In this document: piece after piece, positions 53,146-62,841 of the stretch
Layout: each line of letters starts with the position of its first letter
How positions within the stretch are numbered: position 1 is the stretch's first letter
Assembly (NCBI RefSeq): GCF_963664555.1
Contig: NZ_OY761461.1
Coordinates: 3,348,001 to 3,412,000, forward strand
DNA length: 64,000 nucleotides
Direction: 5' to 3'
Source of the DNA: Labilibaculum sp.
GTDB taxonomy: Bacteria; Bacteroidota; Bacteroidia; Bacteroidales; Marinifilaceae
Translations under genes and position numbers: made by a program
Notes under the pieces: generated by a model
Seen by the model: the letters and a program-made list of their open reading frames with translations, nothing else
Database searches by the model: none
What the model was told of the DNA's origin: nothing

Positions 53146-53718
53146 TTATTTCATATCGTCCCAATCGCCGTCAAACAAAATTTTATCCAAAGAACGCCGT
53201 TCCCTTTTACTCGATTCCATTTCTCTAATATTTTCGGGTAATTGCATTGGATCGCCTCTATAACCAACAGCGATCATTGTTACAATATCAAAATCGAAAG
53301 GAATTTCGAACATCTCCCGAGCTTTTTCAACACTAAAACCAGCCATTTGATGCATATATAAATCCATACTCGTTGCCTGAGCAGACATGTTTCCAATGGC
53401 CAAACCCAAATCATGACGCGCATGATGATTTTCTTTTTGATTCTGAGCAAACTTTTTTGCAGCTAGTGTCAAAATAATCATGGGTGCTGTTTTTACCCAC
53501 ATCTGATTAAACTCTCCCAAACAAGACAACAATTGATCGTATCGCTCCGGGTAATCTTTTGTTGCGTAAACAAACCTCCACGGTTGTTCATTAAAACAAG
53601 ACGCGGCAAATGATGCAGCCTCGAATAATTTTTCAATCTTGGCAGGTTCAATTTCTTTGTCCCCAAAGGCTCTCGGACTCCATCGTTTGTCTATCAATTC
53701 ATGAATTTCAGCACTCAT
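53146..53718 (-). CDS. Nitroreductase family protein
   Basis: A 190-residue FMN-dependent nitroreductase-type protein. N-terminal KRWSPRAFGDKEIE, CFNEQPWRFVYAT and the C-terminal MIAVGYRGDP are typical; DLGLAIGNMSAQATSM lies at the dimer interface. It could reduce nitro compounds or quinones with NAD(P)H. It is a single-gene unit. Confidence 0.92.
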   Translation of the reverse strand: MSAEIHELIDKRWSPRAFGDKEIEPAKIEKLFEAASFAASCFNEQPWRFVYATKDYPERYDQLLSCLGEFNQMWVKTAPMIILTLAAKKFAQNQKENHHARHDLGLAIGNMSAQATSMDLYMHQMAGFSVEKAREMFEIPFDFDIVTMIAVGYRGDPMQLPENIREMESSKRERRSLDKILFDGDWDDMK

Positions 53719-53906
53719 TGCTCTATCGGTTTATAATGAAAAAATGTCCTTACATCAGTAAAATGGCGATACCGGGGTAGGTTTTGGTAAAGAATTACAC
53801 AGCTTTGAAGATAAGCATATTTTAACAAAAATTAAGGACTTGCTTGTATTTTATTGTCTATATTTGGGCCTATTTAATAATCAATGAACCACTTATAATA
53901 ACTTGA

Positions 53907-55172
53907 ATGAAAGCAAGTGTATATTTATTGATTCCTCTGTTACTATTTATGCTGTTGGTAGACATTTATACCTACCGTGGTGTGAAACCTCTGATTGCCA
54001 GGATAAAATATTCACCGGCAAGACAATCATTAAGCATCCTGTTTTGGGGTATTTCAGTTTTAGTTTTTGCTGGTTTTACCCTGTTTATGTTCGGGATTAA
54101 GCATGTACAACAATCTGAAACCTATATCTATGTTGGATACCTGGTAGCTGGTTTTTCATTGTTTTATATTCCAAAGTTTGTATTTGTACTTTTCGTTCTA
54201 TTAAAAGATATACTAGGAGCGATTGCAGGAATCATTAATTGGTTCGGGGAGAGAAAGAAAAAAAGTGTACCACAATTTAATTCGAAGAGAAAAATGGAGA
54301 GATCCGAGTTTTTGTATCAAATGGGATTGATTTTAGCAGCCATTCCGTTTGCATCAATTTTATATGGTGTAACCAAAGGGAAATTTAACTACAGGGTAAT
54401 GAGGGAAAAGATCAGCTTCGATCATCTTCCCAAGTCATTTAAAGGGCTCAAAATCGTTCAAATATCCGACATGCATCTGGGCAGTTTCAATAAGAATTTT
54501 GAGAAAATAACCAAGGCTGTTGAACTGATCAACGAACAAGAACCGGACCTGATTCTATTCACAGGCGATTTGGTAAATAACTTTGCCGAAGAAACAGAAG
54601 GATGGGCACCGATATTGTCTAAAATGAATGCGAAAATTGGAAAATATTCCATCATGGGGAATCACGACTACGGTGATTATTCTTACTGGAAATCACCTGC
54701 CGACAAAGCCCAAAATTTACAAACAATTAAAGATTTTCACCACGAAATGGGCTTTAAGCTGCTTCTGAACGAATCGGAAACCATATCATTAAATGGTGAA
54801 GAAATTGCACTGGTTGGTGTCGAAAACTGGGGTAAACCTCCTTTCCCTCAGCATGGCGATTTACAAAAAGCCATCAACGGATCGGCCAATCTGCCCTTTA
54901 AAATTTTGATGAGTCACGATCCTTCGCATTGGGATGCGCAGGTTTTGGATACTGATATTGCCCTTACCTTCTCGGGTCATACACATGGAATGCAATTTGG
55001 GCTCGAACGGGCAGGCATAAAATGGAGTCCGGTACAGTACAAATATCCCCGCTGGGGCGGATTGTACCAGCAAGGGAATCAATACCTTTATGTGAATCGT
55101 GGTTTTGGTTATATCGGATTCCCCGGCCGGGTTGGTATGCCACCCGAAATTACCTTGGTGGAACTGACCTAA
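53907..55172 (+). CDS. Membrane metallophosphoesterase
   Basis: A 421-residue protein with four N-terminal hydrophobic helices (residues about 5-20, 40-60, 72-92, 97-115), a linker and a calcineurin-like phosphoesterase domain. Motifs are VQISDMHLGSF, LFTGDLVNN, IMGNHDYG, MSHDP and FSGHTHGM, all metal-binding blocks being intact. The layout matches the YkuE/YaeI-type enzymes, whose substrates are often lipid- or polyprenyl-linked phosphates. A single gene with a terminator after it. Confidence 0.92.
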   Translation: MKASVYLLIPLLLFMLLVDIYTYRGVKPLIARIKYSPARQSLSILFWGISVLVFAGFTLFMFGIKHVQQSETYIYVGYLVAGFSLFYIPKFVFVLFVLLKDILGAIAGIINWFGERKKKSVPQFNSKRKMERSEFLYQMGLILAAIPFASILYGVTKGKFNYRVMREKISFDHLPKSFKGLKIVQISDMHLGSFNKNFEKITKAVELINEQEPDLILFTGDLVNNFAEETEGWAPILSKMNAKIGKYSIMGNHDYGDYSYWKSPADKAQNLQTIKDFHHEMGFKLLLNESETISLNGEEIALVGVENWGKPPFPQHGDLQKAINGSANLPFKILMSHDPSHWDAQVLDTDIALTFSGHTHGMQFGLERAGIKWSPVQYKYPRWGGLYQQGNQYLYVNRGFGYIGFPGRVGMPPEITLVELT

Positions 55173-55229
55173 CTGAACGCAGACTAACGCGAACACATCT
55201 GGTTGTAAACAGATTCTGAAATTATAGAT

Positions 55230-55259
55230 AAGGATGCGCACTTGCGTGTCCTTTTTTTA
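55230..55259 (+). terminator. Terminator after the phosphoesterase
   Basis: AGGATGCGCA (55231-55240) pairs with TGCGTGTCCT (55242-55251), with G-T pairs, then T-run. Confidence 0.75.
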
Positions 55260-55465
55260 TTTTTACACCTCATCCCCGGCCCTTCTCCTGATGGTGAAGG
55301 AGAACAAAACGCGCAAAAAAAACCAATGACAATACATTTTTATTTTGTACATTTAACAGACTTAGTGATTTGATACATTGACAGTTCCAAACACCCCTTA
55401 TTACATACTGTCAAGATTTTCGGATTACTACCTTCATTTCTTACTACGAACTAAACATTTTTTCT

Positions 55466-55894
55466 ATGAACGAATTCAAGAAATTTATAGCCAAAGGAAA
55501 TGTACTTGAAATGGCTGTCGGTCTGATTATGGCTCTTTACTTTGGTGCCATTGTTAAATCATTGGTAAATGATATTATTATGCCTCCGGTAGGAATTGTA
55601 TTAGGCGGAGTTGATTTCTCTGATCTGAAAATAATTCTGCAGTCGGCTGTTCTGGAATCGGCACCCGGTGCCGGCGATGCTGTTGGCGAGGTAGCAATTG
55701 CTTATGGTTTGTTTATTAATGCAATTATTACCTTCCTGATTGTTGCCTTCGCTATTTTTATGCTTGTAAAATCATTCAATAAAATGAAAGAGAAAATGGA
55801 AAAGAAAGCAGAAGAAGCACCTGCGGCACCAGCCACTCCAAGCAAAGAGGAAGTGCTGCTAAGCGAAATCCGCGATCTGCTAAAAAATAAATAA
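55466..55894 (+). CDS. mscL: Large-conductance mechanosensitive channel
   Basis: A 142-residue MscL. The N-terminal helix (FKKFIAKGNVLEMAVGLIMALY), first transmembrane helix, periplasmic loop and second helix (GLFINAIITFLIVAFAIFMLV) match the family; the C-terminus carries an Ala/Pro/Lys-rich segment before the final helix (LLSEIRDLLKNK). It opens under membrane tension to release solutes. It is single with its own terminator. Confidence 0.96.
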   Translation: MNEFKKFIAKGNVLEMAVGLIMALYFGAIVKSLVNDIIMPPVGIVLGGVDFSDLKIILQSAVLESAPGAGDAVGEVAIAYGLFINAIITFLIVAFAIFMLVKSFNKMKEKMEKKAEEAPAAPATPSKEEVLLSEIRDLLKNK

Positions 55895-55903
55895 GCAAAA
55901 CAG

Positions 55904-55929
55904 AAAGGACTCGAAAGAGTCCTTTTTTT
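55904..55929 (+). terminator. Terminator after mscL
   Basis: AAAGGACTC-GAAA-GAGTCCTTT (55904-55925) plus a T-run: a perfect 9-bp stem with a GNRA tetraloop. Confidence 0.92.
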
Positions 55930-55960
55930 AATGTAGTGCTTTTAAAATCTTAGTTCTATT

Positions 55961-56020
55961 ATCGGAGGTATACTACTCCAACGATCGGAGCACTACTACT
56001 CCAGGCATCGGAGTAGTACC
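55961..56020 (+). repeat. 23-bp tandem repeat (2.6 copies)
   Basis: Copies start at 55961, 55984 and 56007 (last one partial, 14 bp), each opening ATCGGAG and continuing to ACTACTCCA. The GGAG/CTCC halves of each unit can form a short hairpin. Confidence 0.75.
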
Positions 56021-56149
56021 AGTCTTATTCTTAAAATAATTATAAGCAGTAAAAATACAAAAAAATAAGAGCCAATTGGTTAGAATTGGCTTTCATTACA
56101 ATCAATAATAGTTTGTTTGCTGCGGCCTATTTAAAATAACATCAGACAA

Positions 56150-56695
56150 TTAACCAACAGGTAACAAGTCGATTAACAAGCGTCCCACTTTTATGTTTTT
56201 ACTGTCTTTTAAAGCAACTCTCACCTCTACCTGAAAACTGCCTGTATTCAAAGTATCGGGTACAAAAAACAACAATTCCGATGGTTTGTTTTTCACAACA
56301 TTACCTGCTTTAGTGGCAGTACCATCACCGGCAATAAAAAAGATTCCCTGATTTTCATCCGCCTCATCGAATTTTAAAAGCGATCCTTTTAGAGAAGCAA
56401 TCTGACCCGGACTAAAAGTCTCGTTTACGGCTTTGGTTTTTAAATCGGTGAACTGTTGAATCACCGGCTGTGCCACAGATATTTCGACCTTACGCAATTC
56501 GATATTGCCAACTGCCTCGGTCAGCCGACTGCCTGCGTTCAGGTTCAAACGAATGGTGTGACGCTTTTTGTCGAAACCATCGCTCTCGTTAACAAACACC
56601 CCCGAAATACTCGGATACACCTTAAACAACTCGGTGTTTACATTGTTACCACTGGCTGCATTTCCTACCCGCAAAAGTTGAAGATGCTCGGCCAA
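56150..56695 (-). pseudogene. 5'-truncated DUF4469/HU-like protein gene
   Basis: A 181-codon open frame that starts inside a domain. SGNNVNTELFKVYPSISGVF and KRHTIRLNLNAGSRL belong to the HU-like N-terminal domain and GQIASLKGSLLKFDEADE to the DUF4469 domain of proteins about 240-250 residues long. The first 60-80 residues are missing, and 56696-56830 holds an in-frame stop and no further homologous sequence on the minus strand. The first codon available is TTG. This looks like the tail of a gene whose 5' end was lost by recombination, so a real short gene is less likely. Confidence 0.6.
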
Positions 56696-57439
56696 TGGGT
56701 TACCTGTTTACTATTTTACGATTCTTCCTGTTTTTTCCTATTTGCTTCTACCGCCAATCGTCTCCCCCGCTTAACAAAAACAGATTGAAACTACTCAATA
56801 AAAATGACATATCAGAACCATAACCGGTAAAACACACCCATACTTATGCTAAAAATACCACACCTACTTTAGCTGCTCATACTGTTTATTGGGCTTTGAG
56901 TACAATTGTAAAAAATGTTAAATTTATCAGATTCTCTAAAATACAACACAAAAACCAATCGCAAATCAACAAACCTTTATTGCTGATTAACAGATCAAAT
57001 ACAACAACAAAACATTTTTCCCCAACAAAACCAAGCAAACAATCCTAGCTCACAAACACCCGCCCACAAAGCCTTTCTTTACTATTTATATTGATAATGA
57101 ATAAGTGAATCTGCTTTCCTGTTTTTATTTTATGCTTACTTTTAAAGGGCAACTATAAATAAAAAATGGGATTTACTCTCATTATTTGACTCAAAATATT
57201 AGTCAAATAAAGAACCCAATTGATGTCATATTTAGTGATTCATAATAATATGTGTTCATTACTACCCTATATGGGGCGATAAACACAATTACGAAATCGT
57301 AAGCCATATGCCTATTACCAAAACCATTGGTTGTGTGGTGGACAATTTTGTTATTATCAAATTAATTATTGGTGGTTTATGATATCCTAAATTTATCGAT
57401 AGCAGAATCAATTTAAACGCAAATTAATAACTAGATACC
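56696..57439. other. 744 bp accessory-region DNA without a supported gene
   Basis: Very AT-rich, with many short homopolymers and no ORF that looks coding. It contains the inverted repeat at 57182-57210 and separates the truncated DUF4469 gene from the ATPase gene. The promoter of the ATPase gene should lie here. Confidence 0.5.
57182..57210. repeat. Inverted repeat upstream of the ATPase gene
   Basis: TTATTTGACT (57182-57191) and AGTCAAATAA (57201-57210) are perfect complements around a 9-bp spacer, inside a larger GGGATT...GAACCC frame. It has no T-run, so it may be an operator or recombination remnant. Confidence 0.6.
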
Positions 57440-58903
57440 ATGAATACAGATCAGAAATTAGTTTTTTCAGATGAAACTATACAAAGTCTTTTTGGTTTTG
57501 AAGATGCAGAAAGTGAACCTATTGATAGGCTTCGAGAATATTATCTTAAAAAAGATACTTTTGCTAGAGTTGTTTCTGATCTACCAATAAGAATACTTGT
57601 TGGCCATAAAGGAACTGGGAAGTCTGCTCTTTTCAAAGTCGCTATTGCTGAAGAAAAAGAAAATGGAAATTTACCAATTTTAATAAAGCCTGATGATATT
57701 GCAGAGCTTGGAAAATCAGACGAGAATTTCCTATTGAGAATTAGACAATGGAAGCTTGGTTTGACTAAAATTATAGGCTCCAAAGTATTAAATGAATTTG
57801 GTTTATATGATGAGAAAACTGCAGGAAAATTGAGTCAGTTTGGAGTGAAATTAGTCTCTTTTGTTTCTGAAACAGTAACATCTCTCAAAGATAAAATTGA
57901 CTTACAACCAATTCAAATTAAATCAATTAACAATTTCTTAAAGACTAAGAAAATTATTATTTATCTTGATGACTTAGATCGAGGTTGGCAAGGTAAAAAG
58001 GATGATATCAACCGAATTTCAACATTATTAAATGCAATACGTGATTTAGCAAACGATAATGCTGGTTTAATATTTAAAGTATCATTAAGATCAGATGTTT
58101 ATTATTTAGTCCGCACTTCTGATGAATCAACTGATAAAATCGAAGGTTCTGTGGTATGGTATAAATGGTCAAATCATGAGATCTTAGTATTGCTAATTAA
58201 ACGAGTTCTTACTTTTTTTGGTGAAAAATCCGATGAAGAACAACTAATGAAAACCCCGCAAAAACACTTAATTCATTATCTAGACAGAGTATTTGAGCCA
58301 CGGTTTTATGGTAAAGGAAAATGGGAAGATGTAGCAATACATAGAATTTTAATGTCACTTACAAGAAAAAGACCACGTGATTTGGTAAAGTTATGCTCTC
58401 TAGCCGCTCAACAAGCATATTCTAGTGGTTCGAATCTATTGCGGTCACCACATTTTCAAGCAATATTTGAGGAATATTCCCAAGGTAGAATTCAGGATAC
58501 AATCAATGAATATCGTACCGAATTACCTCTGATCGAAAAACTAATTTTTGGGATGAAACCTACTAAGAAAGAGAGATTTGCCGCGGATGGATACATTTAT
58601 TCGACAGCTGAACTTCAAATCAAGATAAATAATATTAAACAGCAAAATAATTTTTCATTTACGAATGGACGCTCTGCCACCGCCAAAGATTTAGCTCAAT
58701 TCTTATTTAAGATAAATTTTTTGACAGCGAGAAAAGTTTTAGATGACGGAACTATTCAGAGAAAGTATTTTGAGGAAAATAGATATTTATCAAATTCATT
58801 TGTTGATTTTGGATATGATTGGGAGGTACATCCTGCATTTAGATGGGCTTTGCAACCAGATGATATTCAAGATATTTTTAATAATCTAATCTTGAATCCT
58901 TAA
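57440..58903 (+). CDS. P-loop ATPase, Sll1717-like
   Basis: A 487-residue cytoplasmic ATPase. Walker A is VGHKGTGKS (about residues 53-61) and the acidic Walker B IIYLDDLDRGW (about 173-183), with KRPRDLVKLCSLAAQQA in the C-terminal winged region. It resembles the Sll1717 family of P-loop ATPases, often found in defence-like contexts. No methylase, nuclease or other effector domain is visible. It stands alone between a truncated gene and a RAYT transposase. Codon use is more AT-rich than the neighbours. Function unknown. Confidence 0.75.
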   Translation: MNTDQKLVFSDETIQSLFGFEDAESEPIDRLREYYLKKDTFARVVSDLPIRILVGHKGTGKSALFKVAIAEEKENGNLPILIKPDDIAELGKSDENFLLRIRQWKLGLTKIIGSKVLNEFGLYDEKTAGKLSQFGVKLVSFVSETVTSLKDKIDLQPIQIKSINNFLKTKKIIIYLDDLDRGWQGKKDDINRISTLLNAIRDLANDNAGLIFKVSLRSDVYYLVRTSDESTDKIEGSVVWYKWSNHEILVLLIKRVLTFFGEKSDEEQLMKTPQKHLIHYLDRVFEPRFYGKGKWEDVAIHRILMSLTRKRPRDLVKLCSLAAQQAYSSGSNLLRSPHFQAIFEEYSQGRIQDTINEYRTELPLIEKLIFGMKPTKKERFAADGYIYSTAELQIKINNIKQQNNFSFTNGRSATAKDLAQFLFKINFLTARKVLDDGTIQRKYFEENRYLSNSFVDFGYDWEVHPAFRWALQPDDIQDIFNNLILNP

Positions 58904-58923
58904 ACATAAACAGAGTTTTACCT

Positions 58924-59451
58924 GTGGACAAATACCAAAACAAATACCGCATAAAAACCACCCGCTTGCAAAGCTGGGATTACGGGGCAAATGCACCCTA
59001 TTTTGTTACCATCTGTACCGCAAACAGGAAACATTTTTTCGGGCAGGTGCTAAATGGGCTGATGCAATTATCGGAAATCGGAAGAATGGCCGAAAGCTTT
59101 TGGCTGGCCATACCCGAACACTTTCCCTTTGTGCAGCTGGATGCCTTTGTGGTAATGCCCAACCATGTGCATGGAATAATTGTGATCAACAAAGATGATG
59201 GATATTGTAAAGACACAAGATTTTGTGTCTCCACAAAAAACCAATTCGGGCCACAATCCAAAAATCTGGCATCAATTGTCCGCGGGTTTAAAATTGGTGT
59301 GAAAAAATATGCCACCATGCACCAAATCGAATTTGCCTGGCAATCTCTTTACCACGATCACATCATCAGAAATGATATCGCCTACCAACGAATACACAAT
59401 TATATTCTAAATAATCCCGCAAAATGGGAAGAAGATAAATTCCATAAATAA
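58924..59451 (+). CDS. REP-associated tyrosine transposase (RAYT)
   Basis: A 175-residue Y1/HUH-type protein related to IS200. The HUH motif is in VMPNHVHGIIV, with GADAPYFVTICTANRK-like N-terminal sequence (GANAPYFVTICTANRKH) and the catalytic Tyr in AYQRIHNYIL. The stretch KDTRFCVSTKNQ is encoded by a palindrome (59211-59230) almost identical to the REPs downstream. Start is GTG at 58924. Such proteins act on REP palindromes. Confidence 0.88.
   Translation: MDKYQNKYRIKTTRLQSWDYGANAPYFVTICTANRKHFFGQVLNGLMQLSEIGRMAESFWLAIPEHFPFVQLDAFVVMPNHVHGIIVINKDDGYCKDTRFCVSTKNQFGPQSKNLASIVRGFKIGVKKYATMHQIEFAWQSLYHDHIIRNDIAYQRIHNYILNNPAKWEEDKFHK
59211..59230. repeat. REP-like palindrome inside the RAYT gene
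   Basis: AGACACAAGATTTTGTGTCT has the same core as the two downstream elements (AGACGCAAGATTTTGCGTCT) with two compensating changes. Confidence 0.7.
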
Positions 59452-59454
59452 TAT

Positions 59455-59484
59455 CGTACAGACGCAAGATTTTGCGTCTCAACC
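59455..59484. repeat. REP element 1
   Basis: CGTACAG then the palindrome AGACGCAAGATTTTGCGTCT (59460-59479) then CAACC. Begins 4 bp after the RAYT stop. Confidence 0.75.
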
Positions 59485-59533
59485 ACAAGATTTTCAATCT
59501 CAACGAGGAAATCTTTCATCTCAACGAAAATCC

Positions 59534-59563
59534 CGTACAGACGCAAGATTTTGCGTCTCAACC
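59534..59563. repeat. REP element 2
   Basis: An exact 30-bp copy of REP element 1 (palindrome 59539-59558). Degenerate half-elements (CAAGATTTT, AATCTTTCATCTCAACGA) fill the interval. Confidence 0.75.
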
Positions 59564-59591
59564 GCAAGATTTTTCTTCTCAACTGGAATTC

Positions 59592-62500
59592 CTAAAACGC
59601 ACTCAAAGAAAAGGATATCAACAAATTCGCAAACATACTGCCCGTTTGATCCTCATATCCGACACGAATTCCCAAATCGACAGGAGCCGAAAAGCGAAGC
59701 ACATGCAAGTCGGTACTTAGCTCAGCGCCAAAGGATGTAAATGCCTCTTTATAACTGAACAGATTCTGATTCAGATCCAAAACCTTTCCTTTCTGATAGC
59801 CATAATCGAAAAAAGCATTCATTTTTACCCGTTTAAAGTAAACCAACGGACCCAAATTCCAATCCGGATAAAACAGAGGCAATGCATAACCAAAACCTGT
59901 CGAGAAAATATCCTCACCATAGATATCCGTCATCCCCCTTGGACTCTTAATCATATTTGAAAAACGGGAATTATAGCTGGATCGGTTTTGATATCCCCCA
60001 TACAATTTAATGCCATGATGCTTTACAAATCCGGGAAAATACAAATGACTTTCGGCCGACCATGTTTCTCCCAGACTGGAATCGCCAAAAGGCGTGTGGC
60101 GATAGTTCAATTCCAGTATTTGCGCCCATTGGTACTGCACATCGCGCGGAGCCGTTTTTGCAATGTTATAGGCAAAAATCTGATACTCCATGATCTCCTG
60201 AGAGAAACTGTTATCCCCAAAATCGTACTCGCCTAAGCCCAATGAATTTGCTTGTGTTGTAGCTAAAGGCGTATATTTTATATTGGCCAGCTTTGCCAAA
60301 CTGCAGGTTACTTTCGGTATTATGCGTGTGGAATATTTTCCTCCTGAAAGATCGAACGGCAAACTAATGCTATTCTCCCATCCCCACTGCTTTAGTTTGC
60401 GATAAACCAATATTGTATCTACCTGAGAGGGGGAAATCCGATCGGCAAGAGTCGGAAACTGTGCTTCCTTATTCCCCACAGTTAGTTTCGAATCGATAAT
60501 TGGAAACCATCCCCGATAGGACATATTCACATAAAACTGCCCGTTTTTATAGCCTTGTTCTTTCTTATACCCTACGGTAGTTAACAAAGTACTCAGCTTG
60601 TTTTGCGAGGCAACAGATACGCCTATATCAGATTCCTGTTCCAGCCCATCGATAAACAGAGGAGCCCAGGAATGAAAATTGAACAGATGGCCCAATTTCG
60701 AATAGTTCTTCACCTGAAAACGACCCAAATCTGTTGTGTCGGGAGATAACTTTTCACCCAATTGCTCTGATAGACTTTCTGCCAATGGAAATACGGCGCA
60801 ATCCCCCTCCCATTCCTTCCAATTATTGGCTTGGTAATCTGTTTTTACGGGCAAATAGCCATCGGATGTGTAATCGGAATAATAAAGTTGATTGCCATTT
60901 GCATGAAGATCGCGCGCACCAAACCTCGATGATGTTACCTGATAGATTTTTTTGCTTGATTTTTCAAAAGCAAAAACATTATCAATTCCTGTAAATCCGG
61001 CTGTAAAAAAGATATGATCATTACTTACCTCTAGCTGAGATATTTCCTGTTTCCCTGAAGAAAACAAGCAGGTTCTGTTTCCGGAATTTACATCGAGAGA
61101 TACCAATTTCTTTCCTTTTTTATTCAACAAAATGTATACTATCGATTGGTTCCCATCCCACTTTGGTGATAAAATAAACTCACCTTTTCCAGCATCAATT
61201 CGTTGTTCGATCAGCTTACTTTCAGCATCGATTATTACCAGATGATTATCACCCGGATCATCTGTTTCAACAGCTGCAATCAGCTTCCCATCCTCCGAAA
61301 AAGCAGGTGCAAACAAGCTATTCCTGTACTTAAACCTGCTTCTTCTTTTCAATTTGGTATCATAAATTACCAAAACACTTTTATCGGCTTTTTCCCAACG
61401 CAAATGGTCTTTTCTTTCTGACCAAATGAGCTTGCCATTCCTATAGTCGAAGCCAGTATTAAAATCATACCCGGGAACGAAAAGTTTCTCTTGTTTCCCT
61501 TCTTTACTGATTCTCTCGAAATATGCAGCATCCGCCAAACCCTCTTTCAGTACAATTACTTCGCCCGATTCACTCACATGAGGAAATCGCTTGTTGGTAT
61601 AGATTTCCTCACGATTTGCCAATGGTTCAAAATCTGTCAGATTCAATTGTGCATCCTGAACTTTCCACTCCCATTGCAATTCCTTCATGGTATCGTAATA
61701 CAACATCAGCTTGCCATCGGCCCGGGTATTTTTCTCCTTTACCTGTTCCCAATTGATATCCTCTACCTTTATTCCTTTGGCAAGAATCTCTTTTTGCTTT
61801 TCGGATAACGAATCGAATACAGAATCTCGTTTCCCATTCATTCCCCGCTTAATTCCATCAGCAAACCTTGTTAATCCCAAAGGTCTTCGCCCAACCCGAC
61901 TGAGAGTTTTCTCCCAAAGTTGATCCCCATAATGGGTTCTTGCTTTGCCAACCAAATAATAGCCCAACTTGTAACGATCAGTGGCATAATCCTGATACGA
62001 TCCGTTGATTGCCTTATCGTAGGAATAGTTGCCTTTTTCGATAAATTGAGCACGCAGCTCCTGCTCAAAAAATGGCAATCGTCCCCGCCCCGACTCACTT
62101 AAGGCTGTTTCGGAACAAACAGCATCACCTTCTAAAAACCATGGAGGTAAATACAGCCCCACCACAACAATGGTAGACTGCTGACCAAATATATAATTCA
62201 AGAAACGAGTAAATCCCTGTTCTAATTTATCCATCTGAATAACATGCCGGTATTCATGAGTAGTTACATGATCAATCCAAACCTGAGCATCATTATCGGG
62301 CGCAGAGGTATTGTACAATTCCATTCGCTTCGGAGCCCAAGCTACCATACCATTTGTGGTTGCACTTTGGGTATGCACTACAACAGAAAACTTTTTAGGT
62401 TGATGTTGGAGATCCTTCCCTCCCTTTAAGAGTAAATCCTGAAAAATAGCTGCCATATATCCGGCCTTTTCTTCATACCCTTCAGGAAATATAATTTGAA

Positions 62501-62633
62501 ATTCGTTCGTATTAATTTGTTTCCATCTTATGGAGGCAGGGTCTTGGCCGGTACTAAAATATTGTCCTCTGGCAAGACTGCAGGTTGTTATCAAACAAAA
62601 GAAAACAAAACATATTCTAACAAATTTCATCAT
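59592..62633 (-). CDS. Exported TolB-like protein with HExxH peptidase motif and beta-barrel end
   Basis: 1013 residues with signal peptide (FVRICFVFFCLITTCSLARGQ). About 40-300 contains a metallopeptidase-like domain: THEYRHVIQMD with HExxH near residue 130 and WFLEGDAVCSETALSE providing a Glu. Residues about 320-620 show TolB/WD-like blades (GKLIAAVETDDPGDNHLVIID, ILSPKWDGNQSIVYIL). The last 350 residues look like beta-barrel strands (MTDIYGEDIFSTGFGYALP, NLLISFSLSAF ending in Phe), so the C-terminus may insert in the outer membrane. A surface peptidase is suggested, not proven. The REPs lie after its stop. Confidence 0.8.
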   Translation of the reverse strand: MMKFVRICFVFFCLITTCSLARGQYFSTGQDPASIRWKQINTNEFQIIFPEGYEEKAGYMAAIFQDLLLKGGKDLQHQPKKFSVVVHTQSATTNGMVAWAPKRMELYNTSAPDNDAQVWIDHVTTHEYRHVIQMDKLEQGFTRFLNYIFGQQSTIVVVGLYLPPWFLEGDAVCSETALSESGRGRLPFFEQELRAQFIEKGNYSYDKAINGSYQDYATDRYKLGYYLVGKARTHYGDQLWEKTLSRVGRRPLGLTRFADGIKRGMNGKRDSVFDSLSEKQKEILAKGIKVEDINWEQVKEKNTRADGKLMLYYDTMKELQWEWKVQDAQLNLTDFEPLANREEIYTNKRFPHVSESGEVIVLKEGLADAAYFERISKEGKQEKLFVPGYDFNTGFDYRNGKLIWSERKDHLRWEKADKSVLVIYDTKLKRRSRFKYRNSLFAPAFSEDGKLIAAVETDDPGDNHLVIIDAESKLIEQRIDAGKGEFILSPKWDGNQSIVYILLNKKGKKLVSLDVNSGNRTCLFSSGKQEISQLEVSNDHIFFTAGFTGIDNVFAFEKSSKKIYQVTSSRFGARDLHANGNQLYYSDYTSDGYLPVKTDYQANNWKEWEGDCAVFPLAESLSEQLGEKLSPDTTDLGRFQVKNYSKLGHLFNFHSWAPLFIDGLEQESDIGVSVASQNKLSTLLTTVGYKKEQGYKNGQFYVNMSYRGWFPIIDSKLTVGNKEAQFPTLADRISPSQVDTILVYRKLKQWGWENSISLPFDLSGGKYSTRIIPKVTCSLAKLANIKYTPLATTQANSLGLGEYDFGDNSFSQEIMEYQIFAYNIAKTAPRDVQYQWAQILELNYRHTPFGDSSLGETWSAESHLYFPGFVKHHGIKLYGGYQNRSSYNSRFSNMIKSPRGMTDIYGEDIFSTGFGYALPLFYPDWNLGPLVYFKRVKMNAFFDYGYQKGKVLDLNQNLFSYKEAFTSFGAELSTDLHVLRFSAPVDLGIRVGYEDQTGSMFANLLISFSLSAF

Positions 62634-62841
62634 ATCAAAAGAGTAATAATATTGATTGTTCTTTTAAAATAGTATCGGGAAAATTTATAATATTGATCCA
62701 AAGGAACAAAACCTCATATACAGAGAATAACAATTAAACTAAATGCCATCAAAACAGCACACGTAAGCTCGCAATTCCGAATAAATATTAATTTTATAAG
62801 CCACTAAAAATACTTATTTTTAATTGAATATAAACTTCCCT

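Noticed and set aside
55930..56149. Possible CRISPR-like repeats after mscL
   Set aside because: The three units are directly adjacent with no spacers; they are a simple tandem repeat.
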